NCBI GenBank assembly: GCA_963738375.1
Contig: CAVTWL010000004.1
Location: forward strand, 744,001 to 808,000
Direction of reading: 5' to 3'
Length of the DNA: 64,000 bases
From: Bog-159 sp963738375
GTDB taxonomy: Bacteria; Acidobacteriota; Terriglobia; Bryobacterales; Bryobacteraceae
In this document: positions 18,403 through 27,750 of the stretch, piece after piece
Position numbering within the stretch: the stretch's first letter is position 1
Layout of the letters: every line of letters starts with the position of its first letter
Position numbers and translations under genes: made by a program
The notes under the pieces: generated by a model
Seen by the model: only the letters and a program-made list of their open reading frames with translations
Told to the model about the DNA's origin: nothing
The model's database searches: none

Positions 18403-19970
18403 ACCTTCTGCTGTATAACGGAAACGTGCTGACCCTGGAGGGCGGCCGTAAAGCGAGCGCCATCGCTATTCGCGATGGACGCATAGCGGGGGCCGGCGAG
18501 ACCGCTGATATGCGTGCGCAAGCGCAGCCCGGCACGCGTCTGGTCGATCTCGGGGGCCGGACAGTGGTTCCAGGCTTCACGGATGCGCATGCGCACGTCT
18601 GGAAAATGGGGCACCTGCTGACCACCATGGTGGATCTGCGCAGCACCACCAGTCTGATCACGCTGGGGGATGCTATCCGCGAACGCGATGCCAAGCTGCC
18701 GGAAGGGAAATGGCTGCTGGGCCGCGGCTTCAACGAAATTGCTATGCCCGAGAAGCGCAAGCCGACCCGCCACGACTTGGATGCCGCCGTGCCGCACCGC
18801 CCGGTCGTGCTGACGCGTACGTGCGGACATATCTATGCGGCAAATAGCATGGCGCTGGAGTTAGCGGGGATCGATAGCGCGACGGAATGTCCCACCGGCG
18901 GCGTGATCGAACGCGACGATTACGGCGTGCCGACCGGCATCCTGCACGAAACGGCAATGGGTCTGATCAACCGCGTCATGCCTGCGCCCACGGCCTCGGA
19001 ATTTGAAGAAATGATCCTCGCCGCCCTACGCCACCAGTTGTCCCTCGGCATCACCGCGTCCTCCGATTGCGGCGTCACTCCGGAATTGCTGGCGGTTTAT
19101 CGCGATATGGATCGCAGGTCGGCGCTGCCCGCACGCATGCTGGTCATGCCTTTGCGCCGAGTCGACGGCCGCGCCGAGGTGGTTCGCCTGCCGGAACAGC
19201 ATGTTTCGGATTGGCTGCGCGTGGATACCGTTAAATTCCTGGCCGATGGCGGTCTGAGCGGCGGAACCGCCGCGTTGAGCGTACCTTATCGTCACGCGGC
19301 CACGAAGGGAACCTTGCGATTCGCGCCCGAGGACCTGCTCCTGTTATGCCAGGAATCGCACCTGGCGGGCTGGCGGATCGCCACGCATGCCATCGGCGAT
19401 GTGGCCATCGATCTGGTGTTGGATATCTACGAGAGCCTCGGGGCGCATCCCAAAGGTCTAGCGCACCGCATCGAACATTTTGGTCTGCCCAGCGCACCAC
19501 AGCTTGCACGCGCCGCCGCGATCGGCGCCATTTCGGTGCCGCAAGCGATTTTCATCTACTCTCTGGGCGGCAATTTCCTCGAGATGCTGCCCGATGAATT
19601 CCTCCCGCGCTGCTATCCGATTCGCGCGATGCTCGAGGCCGGCCTGATTACGGCATTGTCGTCGGATGCGCCCGTGGTGGAAGACGACAATCCAATCACG
19701 GGAATGTACGCGGCGATCGCGCGGCGGACTAACGGCGGCGCAACCATCGCGCCGGAGCAGGGAATCACGGCGGCGGAAGCCCTCCATGCGTACACTGCCG
19801 GCGGAGCGCTGGCAGCGGGAGAGTTCACCGCGCGCGGCAGCATCGCACCCGGCAAATGGGCCGATCTAGCGGTGCTCTCGGCCGATCCGCTGGCAGCGCA
19901 AACGGAAGCGCTGCGAGATATCAAAGTCGATATGACCTTTGTCGCCGGCGAACAGGTGTTCACACGATGA
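18399..19970 (+). CDS. YtcJ-like metal-dependent amidohydrolase
   Basis: A 523-residue amidohydrolase-superfamily enzyme (amidohydrolase 3 group). The N-terminal small beta domain contains NGNVLTLEGG and is followed by the TIM-barrel metal motif GFTDAHAHVW, LGITASSDCGVT, THAIGDVAIDL and HRIEHFGLP, and a late Asp in SSDAPV. It starts with TTG at 18399, overlapping the preceding TGA as TTGA, with GAAGAGG upstream; no ATG gives a sensible N-terminus. The next gene overlaps its stop by ATGA. Enzymes of this type hydrolyse amide bonds. In this operon it could remove an N-acyl group from an amine-degradation intermediate, which is inference. Confidence 0.86.
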   Translation: MNLLLYNGNVLTLEGGRKASAIAIRDGRIAGAGETADMRAQAQPGTRLVDLGGRTVVPGFTDAHAHVWKMGHLLTTMVDLRSTTSLITLGDAIRERDAKLPEGKWLLGRGFNEIAMPEKRKPTRHDLDAAVPHRPVVLTRTCGHIYAANSMALELAGIDSATECPTGGVIERDDYGVPTGILHETAMGLINRVMPAPTASEFEEMILAALRHQLSLGITASSDCGVTPELLAVYRDMDRRSALPARMLVMPLRRVDGRAEVVRLPEQHVSDWLRVDTVKFLADGGLSGGTAALSVPYRHAATKGTLRFAPEDLLLLCQESHLAGWRIATHAIGDVAIDLVLDIYESLGAHPKGLAHRIEHFGLPSAPQLARAAAIGAISVPQAIFIYSLGGNFLEMLPDEFLPRCYPIRAMLEAGLITALSSDAPVVEDDNPITGMYAAIARRTNGGATIAPEQGITAAEALHAYTAGGALAAGEFTARGSIAPGKWADLAVLSADPLAAQTEALRDIKVDMTFVAGEQVFTR

Positions 19971-21409
19971 CATACCAATACAAGCAGCGGATCGGCCGTG
20001 AATGGCGGGATGCGGCGGACGGAGGTACCTGGACAGTCGTCAATCCGGCGACGGAGGAGGCCATCCGCACGGTGCCGTTCGGAGGCGCCCTAGATTGCGC
20101 CGCGGCGATCGGTGCCGCTGCGCAGGCATTTCCGGCGTGGTCGCAAAAGACCGCCTACGAACGTGCCGCTCTTCTGAAACACGCCGCCGATCTGATGCGA
20201 GAACGAGGCGGGGAGCTGGCGCGCACCACGGTTTTAGAATGCGGCAAGCCCCTGGCGCAGGCTAAGGGCGAATGGGGTGTCGCGGCGGATCTATTCGAGT
20301 GGTTTGCCGAAGAGGGAAAGCGAGCCTATGGCCGCTGGGTACCTTCGCGCAACGCCGCTCGCAGACAACTGGTCATCAAGCAGCCGGCCGGAGTTGTCGG
20401 AATGATCACGGCCTGGAACTTCCCGGCCTACAACGTCGCGCGAGCGGCCTCCGCGGCGCTGGCCGCCGGCTGTACTCTGGTGATCCGGCCTTCCGAATAC
20501 ACGCCGCTCACCGCCATGGAGATGGTGAACATCCTGGTGGAGGCGGGCCTGGAAGCAGGCGTCGTAAACCTGGTAAACGGCGAACCGCACGCGATGGGTC
20601 AGGAGATGCTGCACAATCCCGCCTGCGCGAAGGTCCATTTCACCGGTAGCCCGCGCGTAGGAAAACTGCTGATGGATGGCGCGTCGTCAACCATGACGCG
20701 ACTCTCCTTGGAACTTGGCGGCAATGCGCCCGTCCTGATTTTCCCGGATGTCGACGTGGAGCGATTAGCGGCAACCGCCGTCACCGCGAAATTCCGTAAT
20801 GGCGGCCAGGTCTGCGTTTCGCCGCAGCGGTTTTTCGTGCACGAAGACATCGCCCAGAAATTTACCGAGCATACCACCGCCATCGTTTCCAAACTGCGGT
20901 TAGGCGAAGGCCTGGATCCGCAAACCGAGGTCGGCCCGTTGATCAACGCCCGCCAGCGCGATCAGGTCGAGCAGTTGGTGGCTTCGGCCCGGAGCTCTGG
21001 CGCGCAGATCGAGACAGGCGGCAGGCGTCCCCCCGCCCGGCCGCTGGGGTACTTTTTCGAGCCCACCGTGGTGGCGAATGTCGAAGCCGATGCGCCATTG
21101 ATTCAGCAGGAGATTTTCGGGCCGGTACTGCCCATCGTTCACTTTAGCGATGCCGATGAAGCGATCGCGCACGCCAATCGCACGCGCTACGGCCTCTCAG
21201 CATACGTGTGGACCAACGATCTGCGGGCCGCTGTTCGCACCGCCGAGCGCCTGGAATTCGGCATGGTCGGCGTTAACGATTGGGCCCCACAAAGCACCGA
21301 GGTCCCATTTTCCGGATGGAAGGAAAGCGGTATCGGGCGCGAATCGGGCGCCGAAGGACTGGAGGAGTACCTGGAGACCAAGCTCATCGCCTTTGGCGGT
21401 ATGTCCTGA
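19967..21409 (+). CDS. NAD(P)-dependent aldehyde dehydrogenase, succinate-semialdehyde type
   Basis: A 480-residue aldehyde dehydrogenase of the GabD-like class. Key residues are Asn151 in TAWNFPAYN, Glu249 in LELGGNAP, and catalytic Cys283 in NGGQVCVSPQRF. The C-terminal EIFGPVLPIVHF and KESGIGRESGAEGLEEYLETK are also typical. It probably oxidises the semialdehyde made by the transaminase or by the flavoprotein to a carboxylate. The ATG overlaps the amidohydrolase stop (ATGA), and its own stop overlaps the permease start (TGATG). Succinate semialdehyde, aminobutanal and acetamidobutanal are all possible substrates. Confidence 0.9.
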   Translation: MTYQYKQRIGREWRDAADGGTWTVVNPATEEAIRTVPFGGALDCAAAIGAAAQAFPAWSQKTAYERAALLKHAADLMRERGGELARTTVLECGKPLAQAKGEWGVAADLFEWFAEEGKRAYGRWVPSRNAARRQLVIKQPAGVVGMITAWNFPAYNVARAASAALAAGCTLVIRPSEYTPLTAMEMVNILVEAGLEAGVVNLVNGEPHAMGQEMLHNPACAKVHFTGSPRVGKLLMDGASSTMTRLSLELGGNAPVLIFPDVDVERLAATAVTAKFRNGGQVCVSPQRFFVHEDIAQKFTEHTTAIVSKLRLGEGLDPQTEVGPLINARQRDQVEQLVASARSSGAQIETGGRRPPARPLGYFFEPTVVANVEADAPLIQQEIFGPVLPIVHFSDADEAIAHANRTRYGLSAYVWTNDLRAAVRTAERLEFGMVGVNDWAPQSTEVPFSGWKESGIGRESGAEGLEEYLETKLIAFGGMS

Positions 21410-22812
21410 TGGCGAACGACAAGCAGCCTGCGCTCGTACGAGCGCTGGGCGTCGCCGATCTGACTTGGCTGTATCTGGTTGCGGTAGTCAATTTGAACGT
21501 CGTGCCGGTCATCGCGGTTTCGGGCGTAAAGGTGATCTGGCTGATGGCCGCGGCCATACTGTTCTTCTTCTTGCCGCAGGGAATCGCCGTCATCGAACTG
21601 GCCGAACACATGCCCGGCGAAGGCGGTCTCTACCTCTGGACCAAGGAAACCTTCGGCGATTTTCATGGCTTCATGTGCGGCTGGTGTTACTGGATGACGA
21701 ATATGTTTTTCGTACCGTCGCTGCTATTTTACGTGACGGGCGTTACCACGTACGTCGTCAGTGGAGCGGTGGGGGCAAGGCTCAACGACAGCCGCCTGTT
21801 CTTCTTCGCACTGACCGTATCCATGCTGTGGATTACGGTGGCCGCTAATATCAGCGGCCTTGGCGTAGGAAAATGGGTGAATAACATCGGAGGTGTTGGC
21901 GCGCTGGTAATCGGCGGCGCGCTCATGGCCATGGCCGCGGTTGTGGCCGTTCAGCATCGCGGCCTGGTTCACTGGAAGGACATGGCGCCATCCGGAACGG
22001 GCTCGCTGCCCTTGTCCACGTTCGGCGTTTTGTGCCTTGCCCTGGTGGGAATGGAACTCGGGCCTATCATGGGCGATGAAGTCCGCGATCCGCGCCGAAG
22101 CATCCCGCGCAGCGTCGCGTGGGGCGGCGCGCTCTGCGCCTTGATGTACGCGGGCTGCACGCTGTCGTTGTTGGTCGCCGTACCGCAGCGCGAAATGGCG
22201 GTGGTGCAAGGTCTTTTGCAGGCAGTCGATAAAATGAGCGCATCCTTCGGACTCGGCTGGATCTTGCTGCCTCTCGCCCTGCTCATGGGCGCGTCAATCG
22301 GCGGATCGACCTCCGCGTGGGTCAGCGGGTCCGCGCGTATCCTTTTCGTGTGCGGCCTGGATCGCTACCTGCCAAAGGCGCTCGGTAAGGTCCATCCGCG
22401 GCGCCATTCGCCTTACGTGGCGCTGTTGATGTTCGGCGCGCTGGCATCGTCGATTATCGCCATGAGTTTTATTGGCGCCTCGGTGCAAGAAGCATATCTG
22501 ACACTGCTCGACCTGGCGGTCGCGCTGCAAATGATTTCTTACATCTACCTGTTTCTGGCCCTCCTGAAACGGGCATTTTCGAAAGCGTGCGAACCGCAAT
22601 TTTTCCGCAGACCTGTTTTGCGGTGCGCTGCCGTCGCCGGGCTGCTCACGGCCATCTTGGGATTCTTCATGGCATTTGTCCCATCGCGCCAGATCGCTTC
22701 GCTGGCGTCCTTCGAAGTGAAAATGGTTCTGACGCTGGGAGCGATCCTGGGACTGGCCAGCGCGCTCTTTGCGTACTACTCGCGGCTGCGGCCCCGGCCA
22801 TTGACGGTTTAG
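21409..22812 (+). CDS. APC-superfamily amino acid/amine permease
   Basis: A 467-residue inner-membrane protein with about 12 hydrophobic helices. Helix 1 contains VNLNVVPVIAVSGVK, and EHMPGEGGLYLWTKETFGDFHGF is the typical intracellular loop of the amino acid-polyamine-organocation superfamily; helix 6 contains LALVGMELGPIMGDEVRDP. It is the last gene of the amine-catabolism run and starts within the aldehyde dehydrogenase stop codon. It most likely imports the amine, or a product of the exported oxidase, for use by the cytoplasmic enzymes. Confidence 0.87.
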   Translation: MANDKQPALVRALGVADLTWLYLVAVVNLNVVPVIAVSGVKVIWLMAAAILFFFLPQGIAVIELAEHMPGEGGLYLWTKETFGDFHGFMCGWCYWMTNMFFVPSLLFYVTGVTTYVVSGAVGARLNDSRLFFFALTVSMLWITVAANISGLGVGKWVNNIGGVGALVIGGALMAMAAVVAVQHRGLVHWKDMAPSGTGSLPLSTFGVLCLALVGMELGPIMGDEVRDPRRSIPRSVAWGGALCALMYAGCTLSLLVAVPQREMAVVQGLLQAVDKMSASFGLGWILLPLALLMGASIGGSTSAWVSGSARILFVCGLDRYLPKALGKVHPRRHSPYVALLMFGALASSIIAMSFIGASVQEAYLTLLDLAVALQMISYIYLFLALLKRAFSKACEPQFFRRPVLRCAAVAGLLTAILGFFMAFVPSRQIASLASFEVKMVLTLGAILGLASALFAYYSRLRPRPLTV

Positions 22813-22819
22813 AAGAGTT

Positions 22820-25252
22820 ATGGATACGTTCCGCAATTTGCGCCGGTCCGCCAGGATGCTTACGGCGAATCCAGGTTTTTCGGCTGTCGCGGTAATCACT
22901 TTGGCGCTGGGGATCGGAGCGAATACCGCCATCTTCAGCGTCGCGGACGCCGTCCTTCTGCGGCCGCTGCCCTATGACCACCCGGAAAATCTTGTGCTGG
23001 TACATGCCGAGAAAGTCGACTCGCCCGGCGCGATTCAGCCCTTCTCCTATGTGCGATCGGATTTCATCGCGAAAAAAGGCCGGTCGTTTTCCGGCTATGC
23101 GGCTTTCACCAGCGAGAACTTCAACCTGACCGGGATCGGGAATCCCGAGCAGCTTTCCGCAGCGCGCGTGTCCTGGAATTTCTTTGACGTTTTGGGAGTT
23201 AGGCTCCCGATCGGCCGCGGATTTCTACGGGACGAAGATCAGGCAGGCGGGCGGTCCGTATGCATCATCAGTCATGCGCTGTGGAGGCGTCTGCTTGCTG
23301 GACGGCGCGATATCGCAGGCCAACAAATTACTCTGGACGCGACGCCTTACACCGTGGTTGGCGTGCTCCCCGCGAGCTTTCAATTCGAGCCCTTGGACAG
23401 CGGCATCGATGTGTGGACGACCAGAGTCTTCGACTTGAATATCATGACTCCCGCTCAAATTCGAGCTGGCGTAGGCTTCCTGAGCGGAGTGGCCCGGTTG
23501 GCGACCCATGTCGGCGAACGGCAGGCGAATGCCGAGATGGCGGTCATCGACCGGGAATACCGGCGCGAGAATCCCGGCATGCCGGATGCTGGCCCTTCAC
23601 AAATCATCCGGGCGCGCAATTTGCAGGATCAGCTGGTGGCGAACGTTCGCACGGCGGTGTTGATCTTATGCAGCGCGGTGGGACTGTTGCTGCTGATCGC
23701 GTGTGCCAATGTGGCGGCTCTGCTGTTATCGCGGGCGCTGCGGCGGCGTAAGGAGATCGCCATTCGTACGGCGCTGGGAGCCAGCCGCGCTGCGCTGGTT
23801 GGGCAGTTGCTTTCGGAAAGCCTGCTGCTAGCCGTAGCGGGCGGCGCGCTCGGAGTTGTCCTGAGCGCATGGGGGACGCGCGAGCTGGCCGCGTTGGGTC
23901 AGGGCAATCTTCCACGCGCCGGAGAGATTGGCCTGGACTGGCGGGTGATGTTGTTTGCCACGGCGCTGTCTTTTTGCACCGGCGTTTTGTTTGGGCTGTT
24001 TCCAGCGCTGCGGCTTTCACGTCAGGATTGGAGTCCGGTGCTGCGCTCGGAAGGACGGGGCGCGGTGGGCAGCCGACGACGCAGCGGTCTGCGCGGCGCG
24101 CTGGTCATTGCGCAAGTTGCCTTGTCGATGGTGCTGCTGGTCGGCGCGGGTTTGCTGATTCGCAGCTTCGTGCGCTTGCGCGGCGTAAACGCCGGCTTCG
24201 ATCCGGGCCATGTGCTGACCATGAAGATCTCGCTGCCTCCCGCGCGTTATCCGAAGGGACCGCAGATGGCGGGTTTCTACGATCGTTTGGTAAATGCCGC
24301 CGCGGCGCTGCCGGGCGTGGAGTCGGCCGCCGTCTGCTCGGCTTTGCCCGTGCGGCCGGTACGATTCTCGCCGGTTCTGGTGGAGGGCCAACCCGAAGGT
24401 CCAATGGCGTCGCGGCCGATTTTGGCCATTCAGATGGTGAGCCCTGCCTATTTTCGCACGCTGCGGGTCGCTCTTCGGCAGGGCCGCCAATTCACTGCGA
24501 GCGATCAGGCCGGCGCACCGTTAGTGGCGGTGGTAAACGAAGCTCTGGTGCGCCGCTTCTGGCCTCACGATAATCCAATCGGCAAGCACTTGCTATTGGG
24601 GCGAATGACCGCGCCGGCTGAAGTAGTGGGGGTTGCCGCCAACGTGAATAATCTGAGCCTGACGAGTGCCCCGGAATCCGAAGTTTACTTATCATTTCCG
24701 CAGCGTCCCTGGGCTTCGATGAATCTAATCGTACGTACGGCGGGAGACCCGCGGCATTGGGCGGGTGCTGCCCGGGCAGCAGTGTCGGCGATAGACGCGG
24801 ATCAACCGGTAACGGCGATAAACACGATGGATGAGATTTTGACGTCGTCGGTGGCTCAGCAGCGCTTTAGTGTCTTTCTCTTGGGCGTGTTTTCCGCCGC
24901 CGCGCTGCTGCTGGCGGCGGTCGGACTTTATGGGGCGATAGTTTATTCGGTGGCGGAGCGGACGCAGGAGATGGGCATCCGCAAGGCGCTCGGTGCGATT
25001 GAAGGCGATATCCTTTTGATGGTGGTGCGGCAGGGGTTGACGCTGGTTCTGGCCGGACTGGCCATCGGGACGGTTGGGGCACTGGCGCTGACGCGGCTGA
25101 TGGCAGGTATGCTGTTTCAAGTCGGCGCCGCCGATCCGGCAACATTTTTGGCCAGTTGGCTGTTATTCGCCCTGATTGCGGCAATTGCCAGTTACCTGCC
25201 GGCACGACGCGCTACCAGAATCGACGCGATTGAAGCGTTACGATACGAATGA
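22820..25252 (+). CDS. Orphan MacB-type ABC permease (acidobacterial duplicated permease class)
   Basis: An 810-residue permease with two MacB_PCD-FtsX halves. The N-terminal helix follows LTANPGFSAVAVITLALGIG; the first FtsX block carries RRRKEIAIRTALGASRAALVGQLL (near residue 310) and the second AERTQEMGIRKALGAIEGDI (near 715), with ARRATRIDAIEALRYE at the end. No ATPase gene is adjacent, as is usual for this class, which is strongly expanded in Acidobacteriota. It begins 8 bases after the permease stop, but a role in amine uptake is not implied. Its substrate is unknown. Confidence 0.9.
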   Translation: MDTFRNLRRSARMLTANPGFSAVAVITLALGIGANTAIFSVADAVLLRPLPYDHPENLVLVHAEKVDSPGAIQPFSYVRSDFIAKKGRSFSGYAAFTSENFNLTGIGNPEQLSAARVSWNFFDVLGVRLPIGRGFLRDEDQAGGRSVCIISHALWRRLLAGRRDIAGQQITLDATPYTVVGVLPASFQFEPLDSGIDVWTTRVFDLNIMTPAQIRAGVGFLSGVARLATHVGERQANAEMAVIDREYRRENPGMPDAGPSQIIRARNLQDQLVANVRTAVLILCSAVGLLLLIACANVAALLLSRALRRRKEIAIRTALGASRAALVGQLLSESLLLAVAGGALGVVLSAWGTRELAALGQGNLPRAGEIGLDWRVMLFATALSFCTGVLFGLFPALRLSRQDWSPVLRSEGRGAVGSRRRSGLRGALVIAQVALSMVLLVGAGLLIRSFVRLRGVNAGFDPGHVLTMKISLPPARYPKGPQMAGFYDRLVNAAAALPGVESAAVCSALPVRPVRFSPVLVEGQPEGPMASRPILAIQMVSPAYFRTLRVALRQGRQFTASDQAGAPLVAVVNEALVRRFWPHDNPIGKHLLLGRMTAPAEVVGVAANVNNLSLTSAPESEVYLSFPQRPWASMNLIVRTAGDPRHWAGAARAAVSAIDADQPVTAINTMDEILTSSVAQQRFSVFLLGVFSAAALLLAAVGLYGAIVYSVAERTQEMGIRKALGAIEGDILLMVVRQGLTLVLAGLAIGTVGALALTRLMAGMLFQVGAADPATFLASWLLFALIAAIASYLPARRATRIDAIEALRYE

Positions 25253-25255
25253 GCC

Positions 25256-25918
25256 ATGCTGCGGGCGATTAAAGAGCAGATCGAAACGATTTTTCGCGAA
25301 GATCCCGCGGCTAAGAGTGCGATTGAGATCGTACTATGCTACCCCGGCTTTCATGCAATCCTTGCGCACCGGCTGGCGCACCAACTGTATTGCCTTCGCA
25401 TTCCATTGCTGCCGCGGGTGATTTCGCAGTTAAGCCGCTTTTTTACCGGCATCGAAATCCATCCCGGTGCGGCAATTGGACGGCGCTTCTTCATCGACCA
25501 CGGCGCCGGGGTGGTCATCGGCGAAACTACGGAGATCGGCGACGATGTGCTGCTGTATCAGGGCGTCACGCTCGGCGGCACGGGAAATGAGAAAGGGAAG
25601 CGACATCCGACTCTTGGCAAAGGCGTGGTGGTTGGCGCTGGCGCTAAAGTGTTGGGCGGAATTCGGATTGGCGATTACGTAAAGGTTGGCGCTGGCTCGG
25701 TGGTGGTTAAACCTGTGCCTGACAATTGTACGGTGGTAGGCATACCGGGCCGGGTAGTGCGCACGCGCGGGGAAAACGGAGTCCTGGAGCACGGTACCTT
25801 GCCCGATCCGGAAGGCCAGGCGATGGAGGATCTGACCCAGCGCGTGGTAGAACTTGAAGGGCTCGTCAGGCAACTCTGCGGCGAGAGTGTACCGGGCAAC
25901 GGCCGGAATCGGACTTAG
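25256..25918 (+). CDS. cysE: Serine O-acetyltransferase
   Basis: Makes O-acetylserine, the acceptor for sulfide in cysteine synthesis. The 220-residue protein is of the short EpsC/CysE type: an N-terminal helical region (FREDPAAKSAIEIVLCYPGF) followed by a left-handed beta-helix of hexapeptide repeats (HPGAAIGRRFFIDHGAGVVIG, EIGDDVLLYQGVTLGGTG, AKVLGGIRIGDYVKVGAGS). The catalytic His is in FIDHG, and GNEKGKRHPTLG is the usual substrate loop. The ATG is 4 bases after the permease stop. No cysK is nearby. Confidence 0.93.
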   Translation: MLRAIKEQIETIFREDPAAKSAIEIVLCYPGFHAILAHRLAHQLYCLRIPLLPRVISQLSRFFTGIEIHPGAAIGRRFFIDHGAGVVIGETTEIGDDVLLYQGVTLGGTGNEKGKRHPTLGKGVVVGAGAKVLGGIRIGDYVKVGAGSVVVKPVPDNCTVVGIPGRVVRTRGENGVLEHGTLPDPEGQAMEDLTQRVVELEGLVRQLCGESVPGNGRNRT

Positions 25919-25936
25919 CCGCTCCGGCCGCGGCTA
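25916..25936. terminator. Hairpin between convergent genes, possible bidirectional terminator
   Basis: TAGCCGC at 25916-25922 pairs with GCGGCTA at 25930-25936 around a seven-base loop. It sits between the converging ends of cysE and the DUF4136 gene and includes the cysE stop. There is no T tract on either side, so efficient intrinsic termination is uncertain. Confidence 0.35.
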
Positions 25937-25941
25937 CGTCA

Positions 25942-26460
25942 CTAGCCCTTAGGCTGCGGCGGGAATTTCTTGAACATTTTGTTCACCGCTTCTTCGACCT
26001 TTTTGTCGTTCTTTTCTGGTTTCGACGATAGGACTTCGGAAGCCCGGCCGCGCCAAAGGAGTTCTTTTGTACCACTCTGGAACACGTCCACGACTAGAGT
26101 GCCGACGCGTTCGGGGACGACTTGAGTTGTCATTCCTCCCCAACCGCGCCAACGCCATCCGGGGAAGCCGGTATAGAAGGTCTCGAGGTTATCGCGTTCG
26201 CCTGTCCGGCCGAAAGCCGAAACCGACACATCCCCGCCTGATGCTACTTTTTGCCAGCCCTTGGCGGAGAGTTCCGCATCGACATCGTGCATGATGCGAT
26301 CCTGCCACAGCGAGTCGCCGGCTCGAACCCCGATCCAGGAATAGGTATGGATCTGGCTGAAGTCGCCACTGTGATTGTAGTCGACGACCACGTCGGCGGG
26401 GAAAGCGGTGGCAATTGCGAATAGGAAGGCCGGGGCTAATGCTAGCGATTGGATTCTCAT
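25942..26460 (-). CDS. DUF4136 domain exported protein
   Basis: A 172-residue exported protein with a signal peptide (residues 1-22, MRIQSLALAPAFLFAIATAF). The mature part has the DUF4136 pattern: DYNHSGDFSQIHTYSWI, a middle WxDxI stretch (LWQDRIMHDVDAELSAKGW), VGTLVVDVFQSGTKELLWRGRASEVL and a C-terminal helix with EEAVNKMFKKFPPQPKG. These proteins are usually lipoproteins, but no lipobox cysteine is visible here. The function is unknown. AGGAGG lies upstream of the start. It follows the DUF1328 gene by 8 bases. Confidence 0.85.
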   Translation of the reverse strand: MRIQSLALAPAFLFAIATAFPADVVVDYNHSGDFSQIHTYSWIGVRAGDSLWQDRIMHDVDAELSAKGWQKVASGGDVSVSAFGRTGERDNLETFYTGFPGWRWRGWGGMTTQVVPERVGTLVVDVFQSGTKELLWRGRASEVLSSKPEKNDKKVEEAVNKMFKKFPPQPKG

Positions 26461-26468
26461 CGTTCCTC

Positions 26469-26633
26469 CTAAGCTCGTCTGGTAGTATGCATCACCAGGC
26501 TGACCACGAACAAAATCAAGAAAATCACAAAAAGGATCTTCGCAATGCCGGCAAATGCCACGGCGACACCGCCGAAGCCGAGCAATGCGGCGACTAACGC
26601 GATCACGAGAAATACCAGCGTGTAATAAAGCAT
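26469..26633 (-). CDS. DUF1328 small membrane protein
   Basis: A 54-residue protein (MLYYTLVFLVIALVAALLG at the start, LVMHTTRRA at the end) with two hydrophobic helices separated by FGGVAVAFAGIAKIL, which is the YtjA/DUF1328 pattern. The gene lies 8 bases upstream of the DUF4136 gene on the same strand, and the two probably form a small envelope-stress operon. The assignment rests on the protein pattern and length. Confidence 0.85.
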   Translation of the reverse strand: MLYYTLVFLVIALVAALLGFGGVAVAFAGIAKILFVIFLILFVVSLVMHTTRRA

Positions 26634-26708
26634 TTCTGCAAGCACCTCCGCGGTGACTTCGAGCAGCTAAGGTGCCAGTGTGTGGCGTAGAACGGTTGCG
26701 TTCCTGCC

Positions 26709-27750
26709 TTAAGACTGCGACAGGGCGCTGAGTATGGCTTGCGGAATTCCTTGTAGCCCGATGACCTGGGCAGCCGCCCCTGCTCGGATGGCTTCTCTTG
26801 GCATACCGAAGACGACACAGGAGGCTTCATCCTGCGCGATGGTCTGCGCACCGGCCTGGCGCATTTTCAGTAAACCCTGCGCGCCGTCGGAACCCATGCC
26901 GGTCATGAGTATGCCGACGGCGTGGCGGCCGGCCGCTTCGGCTACGGAACTGAACGTGACATCTACCGAAGGGCGCTGGTAGCAGACCCGTGGGCCCGTC
27001 TTTACGGAGACGCGGTAGCCCTCCCCCCCTACGGAGAAGCATGTGCAGGTCGCCCGGCGCCACCAGCGCCCGGCCAGGATAAAGCGCATCGCCTTCTTCG
27101 GCTTCCTTAACTTCGAAGGCGCACATCTGATCGAGTCGCTTGGCGAAGGCGCGCGAGAAGCCCGCCGGGATGTGCTGCGTGATGATGATCCCAGGTGCGC
27201 CTTGAGGCAGACGCGGCAGCACTTCGGCAATGGCTTCGGTTCCGCCGGTCGAGGCGCCAATGGCGATCACCGCGGATGCCGGCCACTGCCCACCCGGCAT
27301 GCGGTGCGGGGTCCGGGCGGGCGCGGAAGAGCGGACCGGACGAAGGCGCGCGACGGCGGCGGCTCGAATCTTCGATGCCAGTTCGAGGCGCAGTTCTCCC
27401 ACGGAGTATGGGCCTCCAGGCTTGGCGAGCACTTCCACGGCCCCGAGGGCCAGGGCCTGCATAGCCGTCTGGCAGGAGCCCTGGGCCAGCGAGCTAATCA
27501 CGATGACGGGCATCGGTTGAAAATGCATCAGCTTCTTGAGAAAGGTCAAGCCGTCCATGCGGGGCATCTCGACGTCGAGGGTCAATACGTCGGGATGCAG
27601 CGTGAGGATCTTGTCGCGGGCGATGTAGGGATCGGGCGCGGTCCCCACGACTTCCAGGTCTGGCTGTCCAGAGAGCGCTTCTGTCAGAATCTTGCGGACG
27701 ATGGCGGAGTCGTCCACAATCAATACGCGGATTTTTCCATCAACCGGCAT
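26709..27750 (-). CDS. cheB: Chemotaxis response regulator protein-glutamate methylesterase (frameshifted)
   Basis: Removes methyl groups from chemoreceptors when phosphorylated by CheA. The receiver domain has IVDDS and phospho-acceptor Asp59 in TLDVEMPRMDG. The methylesterase domain has Ser166 in GASTGG, His192 in TQHIPAGFS and the third catalytic Asp in GMGSDGAQG. One extra G in the run at 27023-27029 breaks the frame before RVSVKTGPRVCYQRPS; removing it gives 346 residues. It is the last gene of the che operon and overlaps the CheX-like gene by 11 bases. Confidence 0.92.
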
